Made by a program: the position numbers and the translations under genes
Shown here: positions 1 through 12,556 of the stretch, one piece after another
Numbering within the stretch: position 1 is the first letter of the stretch
How the letters are laid out: each line of letters starts with the position of its first letter
Notes under the pieces: generated by a model
Databases searched by the model: none
The model's input: the letters and a program-made list of their open reading frames with translations, nothing else
What the model was told of the DNA's origin: nothing
Assembly (NCBI RefSeq): GCF_033807715.1
Contig: NC_084590.1
Location: 39,551,005-39,615,004, forward strand
Reading direction: 5' to 3'
DNA: 64,000 nt
From: Cololabis saira
Lineage: Eukaryota; Chordata; Actinopteri; Beloniformes; Belonidae

Positions 1-75
1 TTTTTCGGCTCACATGTGAATATCCCTCTAAATAACCTCCCACGCTTTTCTTTTTTTCTCCTCCTCTTTGTTTAG

Positions 76-975
76 CCGACATATTGATTGTGAGAAATGA
101 CCGAGTGCGACCAAGAGGCACCACTGAGTGTCTGTGTGTCTCACCTCTGTAAAGAAAAATAAATAAATAGATTTAAAAAAAAAAAAAAAAGAAGATGAAC
201 CTGAAGCTTAAGTCATCTCCAGAATTTGAAATCCTGTTAACACTGTTGATCTAAAATGTTTCACGTTTCTTTCTCTCTCTTTCTTTCTCCTTCTGTCTTT
301 CTTTCCAGGTCTACATCCCCTGCAGAACAGCTATTGTCCTGGCCAACGAGGAGATAAATTACTGTTATTAGAAGATGATTGTCTCCACAGAGACTGGGAT
401 TCAGAGTGGATTCCAAGCTCAAACGGAGTGTTAACAATCACCTTCATCTTAAAGTGTCAACCTTGCGCACCAGCCAAACCTACTTTTTTGTGTTTTAGCC
501 TCTTTTTTTTTTCTAAATGGGAGAGCAGGGGACGAAAAAGGCATTTTAAGCTTGTGTGCTTTCAAAAACCATCTGCAACCTGCGTAAGTCCATTTACTTC
601 AGATTGGCCCATTTGGGAGGCGTCCAGCCTCACCAGCAGCTGGATGCTAAAACCATTTATTGGCTCGATGGCATTTTGCATGTCATCTGAAATAACATGG
701 CCAGCAAGTGTGGCAAAGGGAAGAAAAACCTTACATTCGTTTAGTCAGATGAAACAGAACCGCAAGGCAAATAAGATGGTCGAGAACATTAGATATGTTG
801 GAACGCCGCTGCTTTGGCTCAGTTAATTTGCATTCAATTTAGAAAAAGACATTTAAACTTTAACCAGCACACAAAAATCCACATTTCGTTGTTTTGTTTT
901 TTTTTAATCACTGGTGATCTGTTTCTGTTCAATTGCATTGTGGGACACATTTAAGAATAAATTTGCACAGAGTAA
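76..975 (+). other. Possible terminal exon(s) of an unidentified gene
   Basis: Two exon-like pieces are visible. One runs from about 76 to 148, after a TTTAG acceptor and before CT|GTAAAG, with one open frame. The other starts at 309 after a pyrimidine-rich tract ending in CCAG. From 309 one frame reads 20 codons (beginning VYIPCRT) to a TAG at 369-371. If the two pieces are spliced, a different frame is imposed and ends at a TAA soon after. An AATAAA at about 956 could be the poly(A) signal. I do not recognise either peptide, and the two frames conflict, so this may be chance. The longer open frame at 428-826 has low-complexity composition and no recognisable domain. Confidence 0.18.
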
Positions 976-2815
976 TGAACTGCATTGAATTATATTTTTA
1001 ATGTTTATCTGAAAAAGTTTTGTTATAAAGCTTGAATATATGCAGCTACTGTGAGAATTTAAGTGGTTATTAATGGCTCAGTTATTAAGTAAGCAATTTG
1101 CTGCTAAAGCGTTGATAAAATCACCTAATTTGATTTGTTCAGTGTGTTGCATAATAAATGAGCAATATTTTTGCTGAATTACCACATTTTGCCACTTTGC
1201 ATGCTAAATCACATTAAATAGTTTTATGCCATGACTTTTTCTAAACTCCTCAAATTAAATTCTTCCAGACGAAGTTGACACAGATGATCAGCATATCCGT
1301 CCGTGTGAGAGAAGACGATATCACGGGTGTGTCTCACACACTGTACTACTGTAAGATGCTGTGATTTGCGTGCATCGTGCTCATTAGATACGGTCGTATT
1401 CCCCTGGGATCATTCCAGGAGAAACCGGGGGGAAAAAAAGAAGAAAAAAAAGTCTAAAATCCCTCAAACTAGAGTGAGTCTCTATTAATTAGTTCTCACT
1501 CTTGTGACTTTTGTCTCAACACACTTGAAGATCTCAAAGAGCAGCTGCAATTCTGTTTTTGGGAGAAGGTTATTGATGAGCTAAAATACACAGAGACATA
1601 TCACTTCTGTCTGGTGACTACTGAACTCAATATCATAAAATGTGTTTTGCAAATGTGGTAACTGATCTTTTTCCAGTTGTATCTCGTAAAGTCCCACGTT
1701 GCTGAAGGAATCTGTGCCTTTCGGATAATTGTAAGCGCCCTCTGTACTCTTTAACATTGCAACCTGGAAGTAAAAACAAGACATGATTTCTTTTTTTTTC
1801 ATTTTTTTTTTCTTCCTTCTGTTTTGCATCCCCAAACAAAAGCAAATTCTTTGATTTACTGCCACAGATACTGTGATCCACACCTTCTGCATTACAGCAG
1901 ATTGTCATTTAAACCATGCATTGTAGCATATGGGAGGTTTTGATCTGCCTTGCCTGCAGCTGAAGAAAACGCATTCATATGCAAGGCCACCCCTCTGTGT
2001 GTAGTCAGAAGAGTCGTGAACATGTTATTTCTTCCATTTAAACGTGCAAAATAATTATAATAAGAAGATTTTCTGTACTTATCAAATCTCAGAGATTCTC
2101 TGTAGACTTTATAAGTACAAGACAGTGTGACTGGATTAGTGTTTAATCACTCTTCATCTGACCCAATGTCATTGTCACTGTGCCACTGCCACAATGAAGT
2201 GTCTGCATTTGTTCCAAGTAGATATATTGATGTCCGATACACTGTAACTGTTTCAGCATATTTCTTTCATTATGACTAATGATAATAAATCAGTGTCTGT
2301 CGAGCCACAGGAATGTGGATGAAGTGACTGTGCTGTCTGACTACTGATTCAGTCCTGGTGCCCCCTCAAGGAAGTGCGGAGGCTCCGGCTTCCTCCTGTG
2401 TACATAGAGACAGTAGGCGACAGTCACAGAGTTCTTGCCGTCATTTCTGTGGGTTGTTTTTTTTTTTTTTTTTACATTCAAGGTAACCATTTTGATTTTA
2501 ACATTCATCTCGAATTAAAGCCTATCTGACATTTCATGTACAAATAGAAACTGTAATGGAGAAGTAATTTAATACATGTGTTTTCACATCAATTTAAGTT
2601 CACTCAGAGTTGACACATTTAAGTATAATCAAATTACATCCAGTTCATTGTAATTCATGCATTATGCAGTTATTCACGATTCATTACTCAATTCTTTGAC
2701 GTTGAGTCCAAAATTCTAAATGAATGCAATGCTAATTCATAAAAAAAAATTAATTAATTAAAATGTCTGGCTAAGGAACCCTACAGATTACGCTGAATCT
2801 TTACTTTGGTGTTTA
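976..2815. other. Gene-less AT-rich stretch
   Basis: No supported gene is present. The stretch has short homopolymer runs (A-rich near 1430-1450, T-rich near 1790-1815 and 2458-2474). The overlapping minus-strand open frames near 1581-1908 lack any recognisable domain or splice context and are taken as chance. Confidence 0.5.
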
Positions 2816-3060
2816 GTTTAGTTTAGTTTATTTAGGATCCCCATTAGCTGTTACACTTGGCAACAGCTATTCTTCCTGGGGTCCTCAAAATATCATACAA
2901 AATACATACAAAAACATTGAATTAAAAATAAAAATAAAAATACAAATATTGCAAGAGAGAACAATTCATTACAGCATAAAAAAAGATGGTGTAACTCCCC
3001 CATCCTGAGTAAGCACTCAGCGACAGTGGACAGCAAGAACAAAAAAGTGCTGCACGCGTC
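2816..3060. repeat. LINE-tail-like interspersed repeat
   Basis: After a short (GTTTA)n run, the sequence reads GGATCCCCATTAGC...CTTCCTGGGGTCC followed by A-rich sequence with several AAAATA units. This resembles the tails of abundant fish non-LTR repeats, as recalled from general familiarity. No coding part remains. Confidence 0.45.
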
Positions 3061-3084
3061 TTAAGGTAAGGGGGAGCTGGACCC

Positions 3085-3725
3085 TTGAGGGTTTTGTATG
3101 GGGGGGGGGGGGGGGTTGCAGAATTTTAAATTCTGCCCTGAATTTCACAGGAAGCCCATGAAGGGAAGCTAACTCCAGGGAAATGATGGTCCCTCTGCCC
3201 TGTCCTCGTTAAAACTCTGGCAGCAGCATTTTTCATCAGCTGGAGGTTGTTCATTGATTTGAGGACATCCAGCTACCGAGGAATTGCTGTAGTTCAGTCT
3301 CAAAGTGACAAATGGACTCACTTTTCTGCATCACTCTGGAGATCTGGTTTCCCTTATTTTAAGGATTTGAACGTGTGCTTAGGAGTCAGGTGCTTCTTTC
3401 AAAGGTGAAAAAAGGCAGTTATAGAAACATCCAAATAACATTTTATGTGTGACTTAAAGAAAAACATCTTCAGGAAAAATAAGTCCAAGATTGCTCACAG
3501 AAGTACTCGATGCCAGAGTAACGCCATCCAGAGTTACTAAAAGACTGGATACTCTGTCTGAAGGACTCAGGTCCAACAACCTCAACCTCAGACTTATCTG
3601 AGTTAATCTGTTATCTGATATTAGAAGCCATCTTCTTGTCAAGATGTCTTTATTCCAACTAGTTTACGTCTGGCTTCATAAATGGGTATAGCTGTATATC
3701 ATCTGCATAACAATGAAAGTTTAAG
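3085..3725. repeat. Interspersed repeat fragment (common fish family)
   Basis: This begins around a poly-G tract at 3101-3114 and contains phrases typical of a very common fish repeat (GGAAGCCCATGAAGGGAAGC near 3151, GCCATCCAGAGT near 3522, CATCTGCATAACAATG near 3699). The small minus-strand open frame at 3454-3642 lies wholly inside it and is not counted as a gene. Family assignment needs a repeat library. Confidence 0.45.
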
Positions 3726-3729
3726 TGAT

Positions 3730-6700
3730 GCTGCCTAATAATATAACTTATTGGAGGTGTGTGTGTATATATATATATAAAGTAAAATTCGATCTATTTG
3801 GAGATTATTTTCTTAATTCGAAAACAAATTATCTATAGGAATAATTACAATAGTGAAAGTTGTAAATCCAGTCTTTATTCCTAACTTCTTTTCACTGAGC
3901 ACCGCAAAGGATAATGACTGATGTTCGGAGTGGAACTGGGGCAGTGGGGCTTCAGGTTTTGGGAGCAGCTTTTAATACCCTGTTGCCATCAGAGATGGTT
4001 TCTGTTTCTGTCTCTCTGTGGTGGGAAATCACACCTGACTTCAAGCAGAAAAGCCAGGAAATATTTGAGATGACAAAGGAAGAAATCTATTTTGCACGCT
4101 ACACTACAGAATATGAAAGTTTAATTTTCCATTTGGTGACAAGGGGAGCAGTGAAATGCTGTTGCATGACTACACAGAGCAATCACCTCAGTGGTTTGCA
4201 CAACATGATGTAAGGGGGATGAAAGACAACTCATCAGACCATAATATTTCAATTTCCATTTCTTAGACATCCACGCTTATTGCTACTTACACCAGATTAT
4301 GTATTTTCGTGCACTGGCATCGACGCAGACTACTTAAGAGTAACTGTACCAAGAAGAGCCGTTTGGGAAAGCCAGAAGGAGGTTTTTGTTGCCGTGCCAC
4401 TAAAGTGGTGGTTCACTTTTTTAGGGGTTCTTTTTTTAAATCTATTTTTCTAGGTTTTTAAAAAAAATATCTTTCTTTCTTTCAATCATTCTTTTTTCAT
4501 CTCTGCTATTTTGGCTGTCTATCCGCTCTCGACAGCCTTCTATCTCTTGGGTAGCTCTCTTGTTTGGGCTGTAATGTTTTGAAGCTGCATAACACATCTC
4601 ATGCAACTTTCATTACTACACCAGCTTTATGGCCCAGTCAACCAGTCCCGTTACAGTTTTTACCCACGACTGCATTAAGTGTATTTATGTTTGGCCAATA
4701 AACCTGATTCTGATGGAACATGGGGGAGTAGCAATGCACGATGTCGCCTGATAAACCTTCAGATGTGCTGCAAAGATACAACAACAGTACAAGCTGTGCC
4801 TTCTGGGTTTTGCAATATGCACCTCACAGGAAGCCTTAATTTTACAGGATTTCATATTGAGTGCATCCTCTGTAGGTATGACTGTCATAAAATATGCATG
4901 CCATACAGTATGCAGCAGAGTGCATGAGAAGATTTCAAATGTGACCCTGAAGTGTGCACTCTGTGCAGTAATACTTCTTCTTGCATTTTCTTATTTACTC
5001 ACATGAATGTAAAAAGGCTAAAAGGAACTGCCATTGTCAGAACCGGCGGGCATGCCATGCAAAGATGATATCAGGCTCTCGGCTACGAGGCTGCAGCAGT
5101 CGGGAGGTTTGACTGTGCTCGCTGCTGCCGCTCCAATATTGTGTTTCTGCGATGGCGGATGTCATCAAAGCGACGACAAAAGGGTTCTGCATATTTTTAT
5201 TTTTATGCAGTGACCCCTCTTTCTTTGCATGATAATAGAAACCAAACAGTAGGGTGAGGGGGAAAAAAACCTTGTACCTGAAAATCTGCTTAAACAGCGT
5301 GCACTCCCTTCAGAGAATTCTGAAATGTCACCATGTCAAACCTTTGTGTTGGTCAGGTTTTTATTAAATCAGAGTAGGACTACTCTGGTTACATGTACTC
5401 AGTGGAACATTTTAAATAAAACTACAAATAATGTGGCTATTTCAAGTTGTTAATATTATTTATTTATTCATCGTAGGGAGATGGCATGCACTGTTTTTGG
5501 ATGTGCAAAATGACTCAGTTTAAGAATGTTACGTATTTCCAGAAGATGGTATTTGCCGTATTCGGAGTCCCCTGTCTTGCTGATATGGTTGGCAGCCCCA
5601 CCCCAACCCCCACAAGAGAGCAATAGGTTTCCAGCTGGCCTTCAGTCTCTCCACGAGGCAATATCAATGTTATCTGTGAGAAACAAGCCCGTCCACAGCA
5701 TCCACATTTCACAAGGCCCAAAGGACGTATTGCTCCTATCTTGGTAAAAGTAGACAGTCAAGGACACATATATATATATATGTTCGTCTTCCACGTCCTG
5801 ACTGCTCATAGCTGTTTTGATGTCTACATCAAACTTTAGCTGTACGTGCAACAATGAAGCAGAGGGCGATTCCTCCAAAGTTGGAACTTTTTGAATATGA
5901 AGGCAGTACAATATCAGAGCACAAAAACAAGGACGTGTGCGCTTAAATTGGAAAAAGCAATGTCTGGAATGAGAAAATACAGTGAATTTCAAGCATTAAA
6001 GTATGTAAGAAGATGTTCAAGAAACCCTTTATGTTATCATATGGATTATTCGAGTGTATAAAACCTTATGAAGAGAACAAGGTCCACATGACTTTATTAA
6101 GTTTGTATAAGTCATTTTAAGAGGAACTTTAAGGAAACAGATGAATCCTTCACAGTATGTAATGATGCAAGGTGTTAAAAAAGTGACTGTATTGCTTTGG
6201 AAAACATAAGTGCTTCCATCTATTTGAAGGTAAGTATTACAGTTGAGTTTTTGTCACAATCTGTCAGCATTTTTTTTAAATGTTTTCCATTGGTTGGCTA
6301 CTTCCGCTTACTTCCGTCTTTTTCAGCCATTCAGGAATCAAAATGTTCAGCTTTTTCAGAATATGTCTGCTATTTATGGAATGTGAAATAAGAGACTCAG
6401 AGTTACAGGAGTGCCTTCAGCTCCCATTAAAATGAATATTAAGAATTTTCCAGATCAGTGGAGGAACACAAAAGTTTTCTACTTTTATTTTTTTTTTTTT
6501 TTAAGCTTCCTCATCTTTATGAATTTTTAGCACTTTTTACATTTTAGCATTATTTTTCATAGAATTGTCTTGTCTGTTCAAAATCTAGTTGACTGAAGGA
6601 CGGGTCTCTGCTCAGGAAGCTGCAGCTCAAACCCACTTGTAGGAGTCATATGGGTCAACTGTTTGCCTCCCGATTAGCTACAGTTATCACACGGATTTAA

Positions 6701-7839
6701 CTTTTCTTCAACCCTTATTTCCAAATAAAATTAACTAAATGTTCCTTAATTCCTCCCCTTTTTGTGGACTATCTGGGTTGTTCTCTCTTTGGCACTAACA
6801 ATGAACCATCTTCCTCTTTCTTTTGACCGACAACGTGACAAAAAGGTTTCAACGTCGACAAGATCGCAACCACTGAGGGCATAAAGTTGTCAGCTGTTCC
6901 ATACCCAGTTTTCTGACCCTTCTGAGTACATCATCTGTCATGTGCAACGAAAGAATCCTCTCTAAAAATGGTAACTTTAAGGACCCAAGTGTGCAATTTT
7001 GAACTCAGCATTTGTTATGCTACATCCTGGTGATCCCCCTCACTTTTGCTTGATTGCAGGTGTTTAGCCTGGATCCTGTCGTTGGATATTGTTATCAGTT
7101 GGAAATCCAACTCAGATGTTGACTACATATGTATGCAATCCTGATGTTCATTGGGTGGATTTGTTTTTCTTCTTTCTTGGCATGATTCCCTGCCTTGGAA
7201 ACCATTTGATCAATCTGGCGGTTACCATTCGATGTCCATCATGTCTCAGACTTTGCAAACTCCAAGTATTTACTGCAAGCGACCAGTTTTCAGTACATAC
7301 CATTCACTGCACTGGATGCAGAATATAGACCATGTAGGAGGACAAGTGCAGAAGCTATGGCAACCATAATAATCTATGAAGCATCTTTCACAGGTGCTAT
7401 TTGTTAAGGGCCACATTAACATAAACTATGACACAATGGAAGAACTATGCACAAATAGACATTGTGTTGTACATTTTAAAGACTTAGTCCATGTTTGTGC
7501 TTAGTAGACCTAATCATAACAGCCTGCCCCTACTAACCTTTATTAGCTTGTAGTTAACACAGTGTTTCCTCACCGTCACCCTTTTTACCACAAGCAGCTA
7601 AGATCTCACAAGCAGTGACCGGCACGACACAGTCATGCTTAATATGACTTATTACTAGAGAGCGATGTTAGACACGCACAGTGAATATAAACTGAGCTGT
7701 TTGTTTCTGCAATAATAAGAATGCTGTACGTTTGTACGTGAGAGGATCAGATAACACTAATATCACCACCTGTTTCAGTTTACTTATTTGTAGTTAATCT
7801 TACCCCCCTGAACGACCAGCCGCCACTGCTCATGGCGCA
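3730..7839. other. Gene-less intergenic stretch
   Basis: No exon with good splice context and coding similarity was found. There are short dinucleotide runs ((GT/TA)n near 3757-3779 and (AT)n near 5767-5781). A tail-like phrase near 4690 (GGCCAATAAACCTGATTCTG) looks like the end of a LINE. Open frames here are short and have no recognisable family. Confidence 0.45.
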
Positions 7840-7847
7840 TTTAGAAG

Positions 7848-8783
7848 CAGAGGTGGACAGAGTACTCGACCCCAGTACTTGAGTAAGAGTACAAATACTA
7901 CTGGTCAAAATTTACTCCGTTACAAGTAAAAGTAGCTCAGTCAAAATATTACTCAAGTAAGAGTAGAAAAGTACTTGCTTTTAAAGGTACTTAAGTATCC
8001 AAAAGTAAATGCTTTTAAATTTACTTTAAGTAAAAGTGAGAGTAAGAGTAAGAGTAAATTTCTTATTTTCCACATCAGTAAATTACTATATTTTTTCTAA
8101 ATTAATTTAAGGATCTTTTAACTCTTGTTTCTGAGAATTAACTCTTTGAAACCAGCTGCACTGATGTGCTGCTTTTAGAACCACAATGTTATATAAAACC
8201 TGCAGAAACACCAAAAACAAATCAAATGAATGGGATCATAAGAGGACAGCAGATGATGCAGAGTTTATTAACAATCATGAACTGAAACCAAATGAACCTG
8301 CACCATCCAACTACGTCTGGATTACCCTCAAAGACCACTGCTTTACAAAAAACTACATTTCTGCTTTCAATAACTCAATGTTGTAGCCATTGTTGCGGCT
8401 CTGTCTTGACTTGTTGGGGCTCTGTCTTGACAAACGCAGGCTACTTTGGCGGAATCGTTTTGAGGAGGCTTGACGTATTTCCGCTTTACGTACATCCCAG
8501 TGGAGAGCGTGCACTGTGATAGGTCTCCTCCTTTGACAAAAACAGCTAGTGTCCCATAAGATTTTAGGGAAGAAGAAAAAAGAGCAGACCTGAAAGTAAC
8601 AAGTACTTTTCAGCCTTCCTAGAAATTTACTCGAGTAAAAGTAAAAATATTTGTCTTGGAAATGTATTCAAGTAAGAGTAATAAGTACCAAAGAAATCTA
8701 ATACTCAAGTAAAGTACAAATCCTCTGGATATGTACTTAAGTACAGTACTCAAGTAAATTTACTCCGTTACTGTCCACCACTG
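7848..8783. mobile_element. Non-autonomous hAT-like transposon with 8-bp TSD
   Basis: The 936-bp element starts CAGAGGTGGACAG and ends CTGTCCACCACTG, an imperfect terminal inverted repeat. It is flanked on both sides by an exact 8-bp target duplication, TTTAGAAG (7840-7847 and 8784-8791). The subterminal parts are rich in AGTACTTGAGTAAG-type repeats in opposite orientations. Terminal CAG...CTG and 8-bp duplications are hAT hallmarks. No transposase is left; the small open frames at 8186-8519 are inside the element. Confidence 0.85.
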
Positions 8784-8791
8784 TTTAGAAG

Positions 8792-10090
8792 TCAGACTTC
8801 ACTTGATTAGCTGTGATGTAAGAGATGCACAAACGGGAAACTGTTGAAATGTTTTAGAGCAATAAAAAAAACATTTAATCTATTGGAGAAGTGGAATTAA
8901 AACTGTCAACGAATAAATGTGGAAGTTGAAGGGGCATTGCGACCCAGAAACCTCAAAGTTTAAACAATTAACCAGAACAATATCCTTCAACTGGTTCATT
9001 GTGTTTTAGTCCCACTTCTTAGACAGTACAATAGCTGTAAGGACTCTGTTTCCTCCTAGACGTTTCAACAGTTTCACATCGTTTAAAGACTACCGTCGGC
9101 TTACATTTTTTGGCTTTCGCTCGGCACTTTACAGGAGATGCATTCCGGCGGCTCCTGTTTTTGTTATCGCCATCCAGAGTGGTTCTCGCACAGACAGCCG
9201 GCACAGCCGCCCCCTTTCAAAGCCAGCCACTCTGCTCGCCTGCACCCTCTTCTCCCGTGGAGTGTGCACTTTGTGAAATCTGGCTCATAGTTTTGTGCGG
9301 CCTTGTACAGGAGACGCAGCAAAATAGGAAAACTGCTGAAGATAAAGATGCGGAAGCTGAGTAATATATGTGCTAATATGTTCTCTTAAGCCCAGCAGAT
9401 TATTTTAGTTTCGTAACATATCCAATTTAAACAACTTTAAATGAACTATAGGTGTTTCAAGCCTGGAAGCCGCTGCCTGTAGTAGGAAACTACATTAAGA
9501 CCTAGTTCGTTTATAAACTCAATGGACAGATAATGTTCCTGGAAGAGGCATAAAACAGTAATATCACTTTTATAATTTCTTTTGACGTTCTTCTCTCTTC
9601 AAATCCTACTGGAACCGTATAGCTTCAAAATAACCTCAGACCACATATTCCCATTTATCAAGACAACCCACAAATTGGTCCGCAGGGCAAGCGGCAGTCA
9701 GCCATAAATCTACACATGCCGGATAAGGCCATGTAAAGCAGTGCTTTCCTCGCCAATTATGGGGTTGTGATACGTGTAGTAGTTATGGTCAAAACAAAGG
9801 TAGGAATCATGGGGTAATCTGACACAACCGTGGCTGTAGAGTCGGCCAGAAAAAAACTGCTCTGACTGGAAGGAGTCTTCCAGGAATCTCAGGAGGACCG
9901 GAAACTCACAGGTATTATTTGTAAGTGTAACATTTGTGAAGAATATAGGGTAAAAGGTGGTTTCTGATCCCCGTCCTTGCTTCAATCTGCCCCCAGGAAA
10001 GAGCGAGGGGGCATTTGCTTGTAAAGAGCGGCACCATGTGGTCGTGGGCCGGCTCTGCGGGTGGGTGTCTACACCGGTCGGGTTAGTCCA
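8792..10090. other. Gene-less intergenic stretch
   Basis: No supported gene. A slightly more GC-rich patch lies at 9100-9260 (overlapping short open frames on both strands). It lacks splice signals and recognisable protein similarity. Confidence 0.45.
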
Positions 10091-11512
10091 TGGGCCAGAT
10101 CAGATATCAGTACCACTCAAGGTGACAAAACTTGCTTATAATTTTTGAAAAGATCCATGTCTGTAGATTATATTTTTGTATGATAACCTTCCCGAGTGGC
10201 AGCTGTATCATTGTTATCAGCTCATGAAGTTAAAACCCCCTTCAGAAAATTACATTTTAGATGCTGCTGCATATCCTGGTTTAGACTCATGTACAGGAAA
10301 TCTGTCAATGTTTCACAATATTGTGTTTGGTATCATTTTAAAGGGGACCTTTGAAGCATTCATTCAAGCTAAGATGTGAATCTTTCTGACCAACATAGAG
10401 GTCACTGCAGCTCTTTAAACTATAAACACACATTTTTACACCATTTTCGCCTAAATGATATACTATCTTTTATCCCTGTGTCATCTAGGAACAACAGAGA
10501 CACAAAATACTAAAACTGGAATACATACAATCCCATAAGGATTCAGGAAATGTATAATATACCCCATACTATATCATTGTTGCAGTTAGGTTCCTATGAA
10601 ACTATAACAGCCACTAAGCTAATGTTACAAACTGGTCTTTATCATGCAAATACAGGACATAAAGCACACAATGAGATAAGGAACAAGCTTAGTTTTATAA
10701 ACAACATTATAAACATAACAATATTGTAAACAAAATTAACATCGTTATTAATGGGAATATGTCAAGATCTGATTATAGTTGGGCTATCAAGTTCTGTGTG
10801 TACTTAAGATAGTGTTAAGAAGGTTAACCAAGTACAGAATCATCACATAATTTCACTCAAACTCTGATACAGCTGCCACTCAGGAAGGGTTATCATACCA
10901 GAATATCATCTACAGACATGGATCTTTTCAAAAATCATAAGCAAGTTTTGCAGAGGTGTCAAGTAACGAAGTACAAATACTTCGTTACCTTACTTATGTA
11001 GAAATTTTGGTTATCTGTACTTTACTGGAGTAATTATTTTTCAGACGACTTTTTACTTTTACTCCTTACATTTTCACGCAATTATCTGTACTTTTTACTC
11101 CTTACATTTTAAAAACAAATTTCATTTCGGCCTTTAAAAAAAAAACTATCCAGTTAAATTGCTCCATCCGGATAGAGTGAATTTAGTTGTGGTTGTTTCA
11201 GATGTTCTTGTCCAGTTTTGTTCTTACATCCGTTCCCTCAGATTCCTGCAACTAAACTTGGATGTACATTCCAATAAAGGTTAGGATAAATGATAACATG
11301 CCTCTGAAGTTTGACTTTTTGCACCATTACAATACTTATAGACAGCTAGTCATCATATCTTCTGCTCTCTGAGACAGATCTATCTATCTGTACTATCCTC
11401 AATAGTACACATATATGGTTCTTTAATATATTTGCATTATACTAAGATACATCCATTTTCAATGGATTTTGTCCTTAATGGCTTTTTCCCCCTTACATTA
11501 CTTTTACTTTTA

Positions 11513-12062
11513 GACCCCGTCCACACGTAGCCGGATATCTGCGGATATCTGCTAAACCGGAGATATTTTCCTCCGTTTTGACCTGTCATCCACACGAAAA
11601 CGCAAATAAACGAAGGTTTAAAAAAACTCCGGGCAAAGTGAAGATTTTTGAAAACTCCGTTTATGTAGATGCGTGTGGACACACACAACCGGAGTTTTGC
11701 GTTTTCGAACGTCACATTATGCTCCAAAACAACAACAAATCTGCTCTGACGTGCGACTTTTGTTCACTACAGAACTACAGATGATCCAGCATCTGTTCTC
11801 CAAGCTATTTATTAAATAAATGGTCTCTGGTCTTGACCACCGCTTACTGCGTTACACCAACACAGAGGCTACAACACCGTAGGGTACGCAGCGACGCGCA
11901 GCCCTACGGTGCCCGCGGAGCCGCAGATGATCTACAGGTTAGAATGCTTATAAATGTGGTGGAAAACGCAGATCTTCGGTTATGTGTGGATGCAAATTTT
12001 TTTATAAACGGAGGGGGGAAATATTCGTTTTTAAAAATACCCGGCTACGTGTGGACGGGGTC
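11513..12062. mobile_element. Harbinger-like MITE nested in the hAT element
   Basis: The terminal inverted repeats are GACCCCGTCCACACGTAGCC and its complement, flanked by TTA on both sides (11510-11512, 12063-12065). The 3-bp TTA duplication fits the PIF/Harbinger superfamily. The interior includes a fragment of the GC-rich foldback family also seen at 21753, 46873 and 56772. A cousin with related ends lies at 21584-22206. Confidence 0.75.
11849..11925. repeat. Fragment of GC-rich foldback repeat
   Basis: The phrases GCGTTACACCAACACAGAGGC and GTAGGGTACGCAGCGACGCGC match the arms of the foldback at 46873-47007 with a few changes. Only about one arm remains. It sits inside the Harbinger-like MITE and makes a fourth layer of nesting. 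Confidence 0.65.
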
Positions 12063-12284
12063 TTATACTTTAAGTAGTTTTGAAACCAGTACTTTTATAC
12101 TTGAGTAAAAAACTTGACTTGATACTTCAACTTCTACAGGAGTATTTTTAAACTCTAGTATCTGTAGTTCTACCTGAGTAATGAATGTGAATACTTTTGA
12201 CACCTCTGAAGTTTAGTCACCTTGAGTGGTACTGACAAGTGAAATTTTGGGCTCTGGCCCACGGGCTAGGTTGGCGTGGCCACG

Positions 12285-12362
12285 GTCCGGGGGCGTGGTC
12301 ATGGGCGGGGCCACTGCCTGGTGGGCGGGGCGACTCAGCGCGGGGGGGCGTGGTCACGGTCC
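12285..12362. promoter_or_regulatory. GC-box cluster (GGGCGTGGTC / GGGCGGGGC)
   Basis: Within 80 bp there are at least four GC-box or CACCC-like motifs (GGGGGCGTGGTC twice, GGGCGGGGCC, GGGCGGGGCG). This stands out from the AT-rich surroundings. It lies just upstream of an exon-like segment at 12412, so it could be a promoter, or it could be the GC-rich end of a repeat. Sp1/KLF-type proteins bind such boxes; activity here is inferred only. Confidence 0.35.
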
Positions 12363-12411
12363 CGAGTCCCCGACCGTGTGTGTGCGTGGTGTGTGTCCTT
12401 CTCCCCCACAG

Positions 12412-12556
12412 CGTCTGAAGTGAGAAAGCGGAAGGTGTTTGTGGTTACTCTCAAAGTAAGTAACACAATTACGATTGCACTCGTGATTCTAGATGAATTT
12501 TCCAGGGCAGAAAGAGCCCCGAGCGGGACTTCCTGTCAGCCATGTGGCCGCCGTAG
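12412..12556 (+). pseudogene. Unidentified two-exon gene fragment (candidate)
   Basis: Segment A (12412-12455) follows a very good acceptor (CTTCTCCCCCACAG) and ends AAA|GTAAGT. Segment B (12506-12556) follows TTTTCCAG. They join in phase to read SEVRKRKVFVVTLK then GRKSPERDFLSAMWPP and a TAG stop, with AATAAA at 12710-12715 as a possible poly(A) signal. The intervening 50 bp would be an unusually short intron. I do not recognise the peptide and cannot place an upstream exon. It may be a gene end, a decayed gene copy or chance; no function is assigned. Confidence 0.25.

Larger units (their letters stand above)
10951..12208. mobile_element. hAT-like element inserted in the inverted repeat
   Basis: The ends read CAGAGGTGTCAAGTAACG and TACTTTTGACACCTCTG. 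The flanks are AAGTTTTG (10943-10950) and AAGTTTAG (12209-12216), an 8-bp duplication with one substitution. The reconstructed empty site shows the right copy mutated. A related 684-bp copy in the opposite orientation lies at 43374-44057. The element is itself split by a Harbinger-like insertion at 11513-12062. Confidence 0.8.
10091..12260. repeat. Large imperfect inverted repeat, right arm split by a hAT insertion
   Basis: The left arm (about 10091-10210) reappears reverse-complemented at about 10866-10950 and continues at 12209-12257, after an inserted hAT element. Shared landmarks include ATGATAACCTTCC, AAAGATCCATGTCTGTAGAT and AGTACCACTCAAGGTGAC. Comparing the arms shows that the uninterrupted sequence was AAGTTTTG followed by TCACC, so the hAT insertion point and its duplication can be reconstructed. 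The loop (about 10211-10865) is AT-rich and has no gene. The nature of the outer element is unknown. Confidence 0.7.

Noticed and set aside
428..826. 132-codon open frame near the left edge
   Set aside because: Cys/Ser/Phe-rich composition, no domain, and it would lie in the 3' UTR of the possible exon before it.
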